A stretch of DNA of 64,000 nucleotides from Leptospira yanagawae serovar Saopaulo str. Sao Paulo = ATCC 700523 (GTDB lineage Bacteria > Spirochaetota > Leptospiria > Leptospirales > Leptospiraceae): assembly GCF_000332475.2 (NCBI RefSeq), contig NZ_AOGX02000029.1:62001-126000 (forward strand), read 5' to 3'. Both the position numbers and the translations under genes were made by a program. The notes below the pieces were generated by a model that was given only the letters and a program-made list of their open reading frames with translations, was not told the DNA's origin and searched no databases. This document shows positions 18,058-27,507 of this stretch, piece after piece. The number at the start of each line of letters is the position of its first letter. Within the stretch, counting starts at the first letter, position 1.

Positions 18058-19200
18058 ATGAATTTTATGGCACAAGTCGTTTGGATTTTTCCAAAATTTG
18101 ATACAATCTACATCTTTTACATCGTGCTTATGGGACTTGCTGCCTTCATTTACGTAAAGTTGATGAATTATTTACAAAACAAACAAGCAAGTGTGGTGAA
18201 CCATTGGGTGGAATTCCAAAGGTATGCCATTGCCAGAAAATGCAACCAAGTGGAACTCAATATCCTACGCGATTTTTATGATCATTTAAATGAAGAAGAA
18301 AGGGAAATTTACCTATTACCTGAAAATAGAAACAAACTTAAAAATGCACTTTATCGTTATTTTTTAAAATCAAATGCGAATACAACGGAAAAGGAAGTAA
18401 ATTTATTCGATAAACTCTTTCGTTCAGGTGTAGAATTCAAAAAAGAAATTTTATCTCTGAATGACTTAACCATTGGTGAAGTGGCAGCACTTGAGGCTGA
18501 CGGAAGAGAAGAGCTTACCTATGTGATGCAAAAAACATCCGACGAATTGTTGTTATCTGCGAAAGGGATTTCAAAAGACCTGCTTGTTCCTGGTAAGGAG
18601 GCAAAATTGTATGTGTTTCGTCCCAGTAGCGGTGGTTATTTATTAGATGGAAGGGTGATACGCACGAATGATAGTGGTGTGATTTTTCATTTTAATGGGA
18701 AAATCGAAAGGAAAGGTGAATCCCATTTGATGTTAATGGATAAAATTTCACTCACAGTTTCGCCTTGGCCACCACCGGAACAGAAAAAGGATTTAGAATT
18801 AGATAAAAACAAATTAATGTTAAGCGAAGAAAACATTGATAAACAATTGGAAGTTTTAAAACGGATTGCCAAAGACCAAAAAGAAAATAATGAAAAACGA
18901 TTTGATATCAAAGAAACAGCCAAGCCATTCATCACATTATCAGAACGTCTGTCAGATCGAGGGATTTTGTTTACGTTTCCAACGGGCATCTCACCAGAAA
19001 TCTGGAAACACCAAGACTTATGGGAAGTGAGTTTTAGTTTTGAAAAAGGCCCTGAATTTCATATCCGTGCGAAAATGATGCCCACCAAACAAAAGTCAGA
19101 CTTGTATTTACTTCGTTTTGTAGATGCCGATGAGTCAGTGCGGAAATCTTTGTATGAAGAAATCCGCAAACGTGGTGGAGTGAGAGAAGTATTGTCTTAA
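18058..19200 (+). CDS. Membrane-anchored PilZ/YcgR-N-like protein
   Basis: Protein of 380 residues with one N-terminal membrane segment (about residues 15-38) and a helical region to about 140. A beta-rich domain (about 175-245, with the stretch PGKEAKLYVF then GYLLDGRVIR) resembles the YcgR N-terminal or PilZN fold. The C-terminal domain contains LSERLSDRGI, reminiscent of the D/NxSxxG part of PilZ, but the usual RxxxR motif is not evident. It may be a degenerate c-di-GMP effector or a structural homologue. It is divergent from murA with only 26 bases between the start codons. Moderate confidence in the fold, low in the function. Confidence 0.6.
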   Translation: MNFMAQVVWIFPKFDTIYIFYIVLMGLAAFIYVKLMNYLQNKQASVVNHWVEFQRYAIARKCNQVELNILRDFYDHLNEEEREIYLLPENRNKLKNALYRYFLKSNANTTEKEVNLFDKLFRSGVEFKKEILSLNDLTIGEVAALEADGREELTYVMQKTSDELLLSAKGISKDLLVPGKEAKLYVFRPSSGGYLLDGRVIRTNDSGVIFHFNGKIERKGESHLMLMDKISLTVSPWPPPEQKKDLELDKNKLMLSEENIDKQLEVLKRIAKDQKENNEKRFDIKETAKPFITLSERLSDRGILFTFPTGISPEIWKHQDLWEVSFSFEKGPEFHIRAKMMPTKQKSDLYLLRFVDADESVRKSLYEEIRKRGGVREVLS

Positions 19201-19236
19201 AGAAGATGATTTGATTTTATAAATCACTTCAAAGAC

Positions 19237-21003
19237 TCATAAACTTTCAGGAAAGGCACCAATCGAAGGTGTCTTTGCTTCTTTTGTTAGTAAAATTAGA
19301 TCTACTTTTGGAATATCTTTTCCTGAAGTGAGTTTCGCACCTAAAGCTTCCCAAGATCCTGTAGTCAGTGAAAACGATAACAAATACTCTACATTACGTA
19401 ACTCTGGCAATTGGATGAAGGGAGTCCCGCCATGCATCACAAGGAATCGTTTATTTGGGTATTTTTTGGCAAGTCCTACAATGGATTTGATTTCGGCTTC
19501 CGAAGTAGAATCAAAAACATAGGTGGAATATGCCTTTTGTTTGGTGAGACTAACAAAGGATTTCAAAGGAAAAGATTGGATCTTTCTGTTTTTTAGAAAC
19601 TCTTTTAATTTTCCATTTTTAACAAAGGAGATGGTTTGTTCTGGAATGATGGTAGCTGTCACAACTGATTTTGGATACGCACGAATCGAGTCTTCGTTGA
19701 TTTCTTTTGCATAAAATTGGGACTGGTTTAGTTTTGCATAACGATCGTTTCTTTCTTTTTCCCAATTTACCAAATACTCTTTCTGCTTTTGGTTCTCTTC
19801 ATACATTTGAGGAGAAATAGAATTTTTATCGTATATTCCCAGTTCCAATTTTTTACGAATTTGTTTTTGGACAGCTGATTTTAATATATCGTGTTCTTTT
19901 CCTTCTTTGTCGACAAAACGAAACTGACCTTTTTTGTAAGCATCCATGAGTTGTGCTTTGAATTTTCTAGCTGTTTCTCCCCAACTTGTAAGTAGGACGA
20001 TGTTTGCACCAGCAAGGATTGTGAGGACTCCTGGACGATCTTTTTCATAATTTTTGGATATCGCGTGCATTTCCATTGCATCGGTAATGATGATTCCATC
20101 AAATTGTAGGGATTTACGCAAAATGTCTGTTAGGATGGTTTTGGAAAGTGTGGCAGGAAAATTAGCATCGATTTTGGGATACATGATATGGGCTGACATA
20201 ACTGCTTCCGCACCACCTAATATCGATTGTTTGAAAGGCACTAGTTCCAACTGTTCCAAGTCTTGTAAACTTTTGTTAATGATCGGCAGACCTAAATGGC
20301 TATCGACTGTGGTATCTCCATGTCCTGGAAAATGTTTGATCACAGGCAAACACCCACCAGCCCTTGCCCCTTTTTCATAAGCAACAGCAACTTCCGACAC
20401 TCGATTGACGTCCGATCCAAAGGAACGTGTGTTAATGACTGGATTGAGTGGATTATTATTAATATCTAAAACGGGAGCAAATAAAAAATTAAGACCTAAG
20501 TTTCTCAATTCGTAAGAAGTAACAAATCCAACAACTTCACCCCATTCTTTTTTGCCAGTTTGGCCAACTGCCATAGCCCCTGGGTAATGTGTGATCCCAT
20601 CTTGTACACGGAATACTCGTCCGCCTTCTTGGTCTGTTGAGATGAGAAACGGAGGTAGGCCGTTTTCTTTTGCAGTCAGTTGTAAGTTTTCTGTTAGGGA
20701 AAGGATTTCTTCTTTTTTGCCTAAGTTTTTTCCAAAGAGGATGATTCCACCTGGTTTCGTTTGTTTGATTTCTTCGAGAGCTGTTTGGTCAACTGTTTTT
20801 GAAGGAATGGCAATGTGGATGGTTTGACCTACCAGTTCTTCTTCCGTCATTCCATTGGTGATGGACCATGCTTTTTCATCTAACCAAACTTTTCGTTCAT
20901 TGGCTGCAAGTTCTGTCAGGTAAAAACCAAAACAATAAGAAGATCCAAAAAATCCAAACAAAAGGAAAAAGGAAAACGAGGTGCGTAAGAGAACTTGGTT
21001 CAT
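19237..21003 (-). CDS. Glycoside hydrolase family 3 protein (NagZ-like beta-N-acetylhexosaminidase)
   Basis: Protein of 588 residues with an N-terminal signal sequence (about residues 5-27). The GH3 catalytic domain contains STDQEGGRVFR, the family signature KHFPGHGDTTVDSH (which includes the catalytic His-Asp dyad of NagZ-type enzymes) and IITDAMEM with the nucleophile Asp. It probably releases terminal GlcNAc from muropeptides during peptidoglycan turnover. A C-terminal region of about 200 residues beyond the NagZ core has no motif I know. The signal peptide puts it outside the cytoplasm, unlike enteric NagZ. Confidence 0.88.
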   Translation of the reverse strand: MNQVLLRTSFSFFLLFGFFGSSYCFGFYLTELAANERKVWLDEKAWSITNGMTEEELVGQTIHIAIPSKTVDQTALEEIKQTKPGGIILFGKNLGKKEEILSLTENLQLTAKENGLPPFLISTDQEGGRVFRVQDGITHYPGAMAVGQTGKKEWGEVVGFVTSYELRNLGLNFLFAPVLDINNNPLNPVINTRSFGSDVNRVSEVAVAYEKGARAGGCLPVIKHFPGHGDTTVDSHLGLPIINKSLQDLEQLELVPFKQSILGGAEAVMSAHIMYPKIDANFPATLSKTILTDILRKSLQFDGIIITDAMEMHAISKNYEKDRPGVLTILAGANIVLLTSWGETARKFKAQLMDAYKKGQFRFVDKEGKEHDILKSAVQKQIRKKLELGIYDKNSISPQMYEENQKQKEYLVNWEKERNDRYAKLNQSQFYAKEINEDSIRAYPKSVVTATIIPEQTISFVKNGKLKEFLKNRKIQSFPLKSFVSLTKQKAYSTYVFDSTSEAEIKSIVGLAKKYPNKRFLVMHGGTPFIQLPELRNVEYLLSFSLTTGSWEALGAKLTSGKDIPKVDLILLTKEAKTPSIGAFPESL

Positions 21004-21067
21004 AGACTATGTTTATAGGTTTTAAGATACGCTTTTCTAAGACAACTACGAAAAATCTCACCTGACT

Positions 21068-22264
21068 ATGGGATTTGATTCGTCTGACTATTTAATGGAT
21101 GATTTTTATAAAAACCTAAAAGCCAGTTCCAAATTTCAAAATATTTTTGAAGGGACAACCGTCTCAAAAGTTCCAGATGATTGGTTCGTTCTCATCACAG
21201 ACATTGTTGGTTCTACAAAGGCAATTGAAGAAGGGCGTTATAAGGACGTAAACACTGCTGGTGGACTCACTGCGATTGCTGTGGCAAATGTGTATGGGCA
21301 TATGGATTTTCCTTTTGTGTTTGGTGGGGATGGGGTTACATTTTTACTTCCTATCAATTTACTTTTTCCCATTCGTTCCGCAATTGCTGATACAATCTCC
21401 CAAGTAAAGGCGGCATTTGGTTTGGAGATGAGGGCAGGGATTGTACCTGTACAAGAATTGTATCGGGCCGGTACGGAATTATTTTTAAGTAAGTTCAAAG
21501 CGTCCGATCATTATGTGCAATGTTCTCTCTTTGGTACGGCACTCCCGCTTGCTGAACAATGGATCAAAGAAGGAAAAGACGAATCGTATTTGGTGCGGGA
21601 AAACGAAAAGATTTTGCCTGCGGATTTCACTGGTTTTACTTGTCGTTGGAAGGACATCCCAAGTGAAAGGGGAGAGATCGTTTCTCTCATCGTAAAACCA
21701 AACCATTCCGATTTGGAAGTATGTAAAAAAATTGTGACAAGAGTTCTCAATTTTATACGTTCTGAATATGGTGAAGAAAAAGATTACCACCCACTCAGTC
21801 TCAATCAAATTGAATTGGACAATGGAGATCATTTACGTAAAGAAGCAGTCGCAAGGACAGGAAAACATTCAGGGTTGAAGTTTCGCCTAACACTATTACA
21901 AATTTGGATTGAAAGGACACTTATGGCCCTTGCCATCAATTGGAAACTTCCGATCAAATCAGGTCATTATTCATTGGATCGACTTAAAGAATACCAAGTC
22001 ATGTCTGCTGATTTTAGAAAGTATGATGGCACTCTCAAAATGGTGATTGATGGTTCAAAAAAACACCGATTGGCTTTAGAAAGTTTTTTAGAACAGTTGG
22101 AAAGGGAAGGTTTGCTCCACTTTGGAATTTTTGTTTCGAACAGGTCACTTATGACCTGTGTTCTGAAAGTTGCATCCTCTGATGAGGTTCATTTTGTTGA
22201 TGGAGCTGACGGCGGTTTTGCGATGGCCGCAAAATCCTTAAAGGAAAAACTGAAAGCAAATTAG
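21068..22264 (+). CDS. DUF3095 family, nucleotide-cyclase-like protein
   Basis: Protein of 398 residues. The N-terminal part WFVLITDIVGSTKAIEEGRY followed by FVFGGDGVTFLLP resembles class III adenylate or guanylate cyclase domains (the DIVGST and GGDG segments). This is the hallmark of DUF3095 proteins. The first metal-binding Asp is present; the second half of the catalytic site is not typical. No catalytic activity is established for the family as far as I know. No signal peptide. It is divergent from the GH3 gene and ends at a convergent hairpin shared with the Calx-beta lipoprotein. Confidence 0.82.
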   Translation: MGFDSSDYLMDDFYKNLKASSKFQNIFEGTTVSKVPDDWFVLITDIVGSTKAIEEGRYKDVNTAGGLTAIAVANVYGHMDFPFVFGGDGVTFLLPINLLFPIRSAIADTISQVKAAFGLEMRAGIVPVQELYRAGTELFLSKFKASDHYVQCSLFGTALPLAEQWIKEGKDESYLVRENEKILPADFTGFTCRWKDIPSERGEIVSLIVKPNHSDLEVCKKIVTRVLNFIRSEYGEEKDYHPLSLNQIELDNGDHLRKEAVARTGKHSGLKFRLTLLQIWIERTLMALAINWKLPIKSGHYSLDRLKEYQVMSADFRKYDGTLKMVIDGSKKHRLALESFLEQLEREGLLHFGIFVSNRSLMTCVLKVASSDEVHFVDGADGGFAMAAKSLKEKLKAN

Positions 22265-22282
22265 AGGAAGTTCGAAAGTTTT

Positions 22283-22315
22283 TACTGAATGGAAATGGTT
22301 TGGTTCCATTCAGTA
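22283..22315. terminator. Perfect 12-bp hairpin between convergent genes
   Basis: Arms TACTGAATGGAA (22283-22294) and TTCCATTCAGTA (22304-22315) pair without mismatch around a 9-base loop. It lies between the 3' ends of the DUF3095 gene (plus) and the Calx-beta lipoprotein gene (minus). There is no T-run on either side, so it may be a bidirectional mRNA 3'-end stabiliser or a factor-assisted terminator rather than a classical intrinsic terminator. Confidence 0.6.
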
Positions 22316-22339
22316 TCGATAACGTTTATGAACTTATAT

Positions 22340-25090
22340 CTATTGTTGGACGCAGATGAGTCGTTTCGTTTCGGAACAAACAGATTCTTGGCTTGTGATA
22401 CTTGTGCTTGAATTCATTGTCCACGACTGACCATATAGGAAGGTTGTAGGTGATGATGGACAGTTTTGGTAAGTAAATCCGTGGCAATTGTGCCGGTAGG
22501 TTAGCCCATCGCCTGTACATGCAGGAGTGGAAGCTTGAGTAGCGGGTGTTAACGTATTCGTCATACCTGTCCAATAGTGATGACCTATTGTTGAAAACTC
22601 TCTTAATAAATTTGTTGGATCAAATCCTGCCGTACCATTTGCAATAAAAAGCCTTGAGTGTTCATCACTGCAGTTGGAATATCCAGAAGAGTTACATCGA
22701 TAATAGTGGCGACCAGCAGTTAACACCCAGTTTGTTCCATTTGGAATCCGATCGTTTGTCACACTTCCACCACTATTGCTGACGATTAAAGCCTTATAAG
22801 TTCCAGCGGGTACGCCGCCAGGTTTATTATTGTTACAGGTATCATCAGCTGCAAATACCCCTTGTGCCGTCATTTCACCGTTGTAACTGGAAGTGGTGAC
22901 AAATATTGCCTTTCCTGCCGGTTCATCGTCTTCATTGGTGATGCTATGGTCTCCAGGATTTGCTGCATTTTGGTAATTCGTATCCGTGTTTGCCGCCATT
23001 ACAAACTGGATATCGAAGGATTGGTTCCCGTCCGCATAGGTATCATCAAGTCCAGTGACAGTAAAGGTTTGTTTTTTTGCAGAACTTGCACATCCAACAT
23101 CCGATGCATTTCCAGGTTCCACTTCACTATTTACAGGGAAGGTGATTGGAGAAGAAGTGATGGCTCCACATTCACCGGAAGCAGCAGTTCCCGCTGTATA
23201 CGATTTACAACTGATGTTGAGGATGACAGGTTGCGTCGGGTTATTCCCACCCAAACACACGGATACTGTTGCTGTGTTGGTTGTATTTTCGTTTGTATTC
23301 CCCACATGAGAAATATAAAAAGCCTTTTCGTCGTCTGTGGTAGTCGCATAGACATCGATTGGGTCATACGTAAGTCCACCAGAAGATGTTAATGTTGTTA
23401 CCGTCCAATTTTGATTTAAATCAACGAGGGCATCATCCACATGTGTTAACACAATTTGGTTTGTTCCACCTGATTCCATAAAATTAAAGTTAGATGTTCC
23501 GACAGTGACAGTTGCAGGGACAGTCCCTTCGGAGGTATCGGAACTCAAAAGACCAATTGTAACATCAGAGCCAGGATTGGATTGTGAAATTAACCAAATA
23601 TTGGTGGATCCACCCTCCACTGCCGACAATCGATTGTCTGAAGTTCCTCGTGGTGAACCAGAAAAATTACAAGGTTGGAGCAAGTGGGTTCCATCGTTAT
23701 CACAGGAACGTATGCTAAATGTGGGTTCCGCTACTGTCGTATTGTAAGTGGCATCGGCAGAGGAAGCAACAAACGAAACTGTATAGTCCGCATTCCCAGT
23801 GTTTGCTGAATCCGATTTTCCTTCGACTCGGAAAGTTTGGTAGTTATTCCAATCGGTGGGTGAAAAGGTAAGTGTTGGAGTCAAAATGGTACACTTATTT
23901 CCACAATTGGAAGAAAAGGAAAGTGTTACATTGTTTGTTGGTTTGGTTCTTAGTTTCAATTGGAAGTTCGAATACTTGGTTCCCAATTGGTTACTTTCAT
24001 CTGTTGCAAATCGGTTAACCGCCCCACCTGCTGACCCAGTTGTCCCTGACGTAGAATCAAAGCGAATATAAGCATAACCAGGAACACTTTGGTCTCGATT
24101 GTAAACGACCACATTCCTTGGTTTGATACCATTATAATCGGCATCAGCACTACTCGTATTGGATACCTCGACAGTATACACTTTGATGCCATCAATTTCT
24201 AAATCGTCAACTGAACTGATTGTGACCGTTTGTTCTGTGGCAAAGTTGGCATTGGTGAAAGTTAATGTCTTCGGATTTGCCGTTCCTTCTCTATTGTTTG
24301 CATTGATAGAATCAAACACTTCATTGATGGGAATGGTTACATTGGCAGTGGGTGCAGTACGAAGCCTCACTTGAAAGGTTCCATTCGTCGCAGTGGCAGA
24401 AGGACCTGGTTCCTCCATGACTCGAGAAATATTCGAAACTCGAACTCCAGGACCTTCATCATCTTCAAGAGAAACGGAAATATCGCAGGCATCTTTTCCC
24501 GTGTAAGTTCCTGAAACCTCTTCTCCACTTCCATTTTTTTGGGTCATGGTTCCTAGGGCAACTGTCATTGGATCTACCTTGGCACTTCTCACTGCATCTT
24601 GGGCGACAGTAAAAGTAAAACATTGCCTAACTGCGACTCCATTGCCAGTAAACGTAAGTTTGGTGGGGATGGCAACATCTGGTGCTGGGAAAGTTTTTAG
24701 AGATGTGATCCTTGTTCCATAATTGGAAGTGATTGATACGGGGATGTCCAAACTGCCGCTAAATGGAACATTGGGGTAAATACAAGTTTGGAAAGATCGA
24801 TACCCCCAAGCAGTTCCGCCGTCAGTGTCGACATCAGTTAATCCATTTTCACTCACGGTGCTAAATGTGGAATTCACATCTCCATCTTCCACAAGAGAAA
24901 CAAGTTTTGTAGAAATGGTAACATCACTCGAACAAGCAGGTGTTTCCCGACTTCCGAACGCTTGTTCAAAACGTTCACTGATACCAAATAAAAATGTGTC
25001 ACCAGCAGATACAGAACCACTGCATCCCACTAGGAGAGATACTAGGGATAAAGTTATAATGATATGGGATTTCTGCTTAATGAAGATCAT
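22340..25090 (-). CDS. Large lipoprotein with Calx-beta-like repeats and C-terminal DUF1554 domain
   Basis: Protein of 916 residues. The signal peptide ends in the lipobox LLVGC (Cys about 23). The mature part holds several Calx-beta-like modules of roughly 110-140 residues, recognisable by repeats such as TLTFTNANFATEQTVTISSV and related strands ending in D-L-E-I-D-G type turns. The last 180 residues begin with AIFVTTSSYNGEMTA, contain a cluster of Cys residues and match my memory of the DUF1554 domain found in Leptospira lipoproteins. It is probably surface exposed, with a possible adhesion or ligand role. It is Thr/Ser/Asn-rich and ends in QQ. Confidence 0.85.
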   Translation of the reverse strand: MIFIKQKSHIIITLSLVSLLVGCSGSVSAGDTFLFGISERFEQAFGSRETPACSSDVTISTKLVSLVEDGDVNSTFSTVSENGLTDVDTDGGTAWGYRSFQTCIYPNVPFSGSLDIPVSITSNYGTRITSLKTFPAPDVAIPTKLTFTGNGVAVRQCFTFTVAQDAVRSAKVDPMTVALGTMTQKNGSGEEVSGTYTGKDACDISVSLEDDEGPGVRVSNISRVMEEPGPSATATNGTFQVRLRTAPTANVTIPINEVFDSINANNREGTANPKTLTFTNANFATEQTVTISSVDDLEIDGIKVYTVEVSNTSSADADYNGIKPRNVVVYNRDQSVPGYAYIRFDSTSGTTGSAGGAVNRFATDESNQLGTKYSNFQLKLRTKPTNNVTLSFSSNCGNKCTILTPTLTFSPTDWNNYQTFRVEGKSDSANTGNADYTVSFVASSADATYNTTVAEPTFSIRSCDNDGTHLLQPCNFSGSPRGTSDNRLSAVEGGSTNIWLISQSNPGSDVTIGLLSSDTSEGTVPATVTVGTSNFNFMESGGTNQIVLTHVDDALVDLNQNWTVTTLTSSGGLTYDPIDVYATTTDDEKAFYISHVGNTNENTTNTATVSVCLGGNNPTQPVILNISCKSYTAGTAASGECGAITSSPITFPVNSEVEPGNASDVGCASSAKKQTFTVTGLDDTYADGNQSFDIQFVMAANTDTNYQNAANPGDHSITNEDDEPAGKAIFVTTSSYNGEMTAQGVFAADDTCNNNKPGGVPAGTYKALIVSNSGGSVTNDRIPNGTNWVLTAGRHYYRCNSSGYSNCSDEHSRLFIANGTAGFDPTNLLREFSTIGHHYWTGMTNTLTPATQASTPACTGDGLTYRHNCHGFTYQNCPSSPTTFLYGQSWTMNSSTSITSQESVCSETKRLICVQQ

Positions 25091-25387
25091 ACGAAATTTT
25101 CCATTTGTGGTTCTATTTTTATTACACTATAAATGGAAGTCATTCTGTTCGTGGCAAATCTATTCTAAAAAATTGACTGATTTTTTGTCACATAATTCAT
25201 GTTAGATAGTGTTTATCTTTTCAGCAAATGCTGTTAGTTGAAAAAAAATTGCGTGTATATCCTAAAACTATGTGGCAAACAAAAGTTAAATTAATTGTCT
25301 CTTCTGGGAATTAATTTCTGAAAGCTAGTTCTTAGAATTAACAATTGATTTCTATACTTGGTGCAAATGATAAGGACAGTTTGTTTT
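25091..25387. other. Divergent intergenic region, AT-rich
   Basis: This stretch of 297 bases separates the starts of the Calx-beta lipoprotein (minus) and the OmpA-like lipoprotein (plus). It must carry both promoters. A TATACT at 25353-25358 could be the -10 of the plus-strand gene but has no good -35. I see no coding frame, no RNA gene and no strong hairpin. Confidence 0.6.
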
Positions 25388-26077
25388 ATGTTTAGAAATT
25401 TATTGATCATATCCTTTTCGTTCTTATTTGCTTTCGAATGCCAAACCACCACCAAACCAGAATGGATGGAATCGGAATCATTCCAAAAATTTTGTGGCTG
25501 TGTCCACATTGATGAATCGAAACCCAGTGAACATTTGGGAAGTTTGCCCGTAGGTTCCTTAGATAAATTGGGCACCCCAGAGTATTTGGAAAAATTATAC
25601 AAAGGACTAAAAAGTGATTTTGAACACACTGGCACACCTTTTGAAGAAGTGGGTGGAAGTCTTGTTGCCAAAGGTGTAGAACTCAAACGAATCGAAGACG
25701 ATGAAAAACGCCTAAGAGAACTCCTCATCATTATCGATGGAGACGTTGCCTTTCCTTCTGGAAAATCAACCCTCACACCTAAGGCAAAGGAACTCATTGC
25801 AAAAGTGGGGGATGCAATGGAAGCATATCCGGAAACCAATTGTAGGATTGGTGGTCACACTGACAGTGTGGGAGCTTTTTCAATGAACTTAAAACTCAGT
25901 AAAGAAAGATCCCAATCCGTAAAAAAAGAACTCAAACTTGTCCATAAAATCGCAGAAGAGCGATTTAAGGAAGTGGATGGTTATGCGGACCAATACAAAA
26001 TCGTAGATACAATGTTAGCTGAGAAAAAAAATCGTAGGACAGAAATTTACGTAGGGACCGTTCGCATTGTTTACTAA
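25388..26077 (+). CDS. OmpA-family lipoprotein
   Basis: Protein of 229 residues from the ATG at 25388. In-frame starts at 25358 (TTG) and 25367 (ATG) exist, but the first overlaps a possible -10 box. The signal peptide MFRNLLIISFSFLFAFEC ends in a lipobox-like AFEC. The C-terminal OmpA/MotB domain shows GDVAFPSGKSTLTPKAKELI, GGHTDSVG and KNRRTEIYV, which bind peptidoglycan in the family. It probably anchors the outer membrane to the cell wall. Its last bases overlap the next gene. Confidence 0.88.
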   Translation: MFRNLLIISFSFLFAFECQTTTKPEWMESESFQKFCGCVHIDESKPSEHLGSLPVGSLDKLGTPEYLEKLYKGLKSDFEHTGTPFEEVGGSLVAKGVELKRIEDDEKRLRELLIIIDGDVAFPSGKSTLTPKAKELIAKVGDAMEAYPETNCRIGGHTDSVGAFSMNLKLSKERSQSVKKELKLVHKIAEERFKEVDGYADQYKIVDTMLAEKKNRRTEIYVGTVRIVY

Positions 26078-27365
26078 TCATTTTCAGGTTTATCTTTTTC
26101 GATTCAATTTGTTTTTGCACTTTGTCTTTGTACTCGTGTTTGCATTCAGTTTTGGTTCTTTGCTAGCAGAAGAGTCCAAACCATTGGCGCCTGGTGCTGA
26201 GCCAAAAAAAATCCAAACCAGTGCAGTCGATAAAGGAAACCCAGTCCAAAATCCAAATCCAACTCCAAGTGCAAATCCGGAGTCCAATGCAAATTCTAAT
26301 CCTGCACCCTCTCTTTCTGAAAGAGAAGACAACCAAACTCCAATGGAAATTTTTAATAAGGTCTATGAACACAGGTTCATGATCCGGGGAGGTTGGGGGA
26401 TTGGAAAATTATCACCTGCCATCCTCAATGAAACGGGTCCGGCTTGGTTTCAAAATTCAGTCTTTCGCCAGATTACAGAACCTGGAGCCCCCCTTTCCGT
26501 CCCATATAAACCAGCAAAAGAGTTAGGAATCAATTCTCAGTTTTTTGACATCCGTTATGGGTATAAAAACAAATATGAAATCCAATACGCAGAAGATACT
26601 TCCTTAGGGGTTTATAGTCGTGACTTACCTGCTTCCAATAATTTTATATCACCCCGAACGGATACGTATTGGGCCAGTAGTTTTGAAGGGAACCGGTTAC
26701 TTCGGTTTGAAGGGGTAAGCCAACACTTACGATTTTCTTATACCCACCCCATTACAAAAATATTTATGATAGGACCTTCCATCAACTTCCATCGTTATAC
26801 GGAACGAAATAATATATCTTACGGCTCTTATTCCACAAGTCGACCAGAAGCTTCTGTTCCCAATAAGGTGACATGGTCGATTGGAGGGGATGCAAACGCA
26901 GAATATTCGATGAAAGGGATTTTACCAGGGGTGTATGCAAAATTAAAACTTAGGGATTGGTGGGAGATCCGCGGGCGATTGGAACTACTTGATAGGAAGG
27001 GAAACTTTTCTGTGTTAGGTTCTCAAATCATCCAAGAAGTGTATGGTGATGGGACATCTAATTTTTCTGCAGTGTTACCTGCTTATGGTGGGAAAGTCAG
27101 AGACAAGGGAACCATTCTCAATTTAGAAACTTCCTTTCAATACTGCCGGTTTACCTTGGACATTGGAATGATCCGCCAAGACGTAAAACGAACTTATGAT
27201 ACCTATTTGGGTGATACCATAGGGAATGTGCCACGGACAGATTATTCGGCACGTAGTGTGTATATCGGTTTTTCTGAAATGTCAACTTCTATCAAACACA
27301 CAGTGACAGAGTTTTACATCATGCCAGGAGTTTCCTTTTTCTACGACGAGGACAAAATCTATTAG
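26067..27365 (+). CDS. Outer-membrane beta-barrel-like protein
   Basis: Protein of up to 432 residues from a TTG at 26067 overlapping the OmpA-like gene by 11 bases. No ATG occurs before the signal sequence (LFLHFVFVLVFAFSFGSLLA), so a non-ATG start is needed; a TTG nearer the hydrophobic core is also possible. After cleavage comes a Pro/Asn/Ser-rich linker (about residues 50-85). The rest has many alternating aromatic/polar strands, typical of a porin-like barrel, and ends in an acidic tail. The specific family is not recognised. Its coupling to the OmpA-like lipoprotein suggests they act together in the outer membrane. Confidence 0.7.
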   Translation: MFTNHFQVYLFRFNLFLHFVFVLVFAFSFGSLLAEESKPLAPGAEPKKIQTSAVDKGNPVQNPNPTPSANPESNANSNPAPSLSEREDNQTPMEIFNKVYEHRFMIRGGWGIGKLSPAILNETGPAWFQNSVFRQITEPGAPLSVPYKPAKELGINSQFFDIRYGYKNKYEIQYAEDTSLGVYSRDLPASNNFISPRTDTYWASSFEGNRLLRFEGVSQHLRFSYTHPITKIFMIGPSINFHRYTERNNISYGSYSTSRPEASVPNKVTWSIGGDANAEYSMKGILPGVYAKLKLRDWWEIRGRLELLDRKGNFSVLGSQIIQEVYGDGTSNFSAVLPAYGGKVRDKGTILNLETSFQYCRFTLDIGMIRQDVKRTYDTYLGDTIGNVPRTDYSARSVYIGFSEMSTSIKHTVTEFYIMPGVSFFYDEDKIY

Positions 27366-27462
27366 GTTGAAATTTGGTTGGTTATCTGTTTTTCCTTTTT
27401 AAAACACTTCGTTCGTGGACCAACCCACTTCCTGCAAAACAAAATTTGATCAACAGAATCTG

Positions 27463-27489
27463 AATTAAAAAAGTTTGCTTTTTTTAATT
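27463..27489. terminator. AT-rich hairpin before the esterase gene
   Basis: AATTAAAAAAG and CTTTTTTTAATT can pair around a 4-base loop with one bulged T, followed by a short T-run. It lies about 100 bases after the barrel-protein gene and 18 bases before the esterase start. It could end the OmpA-barrel transcript, but an AT-only stem is weak. Confidence 0.35.
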
Positions 27490-27507
27490 TCTATCCCCAT
27501 CTAAGAT

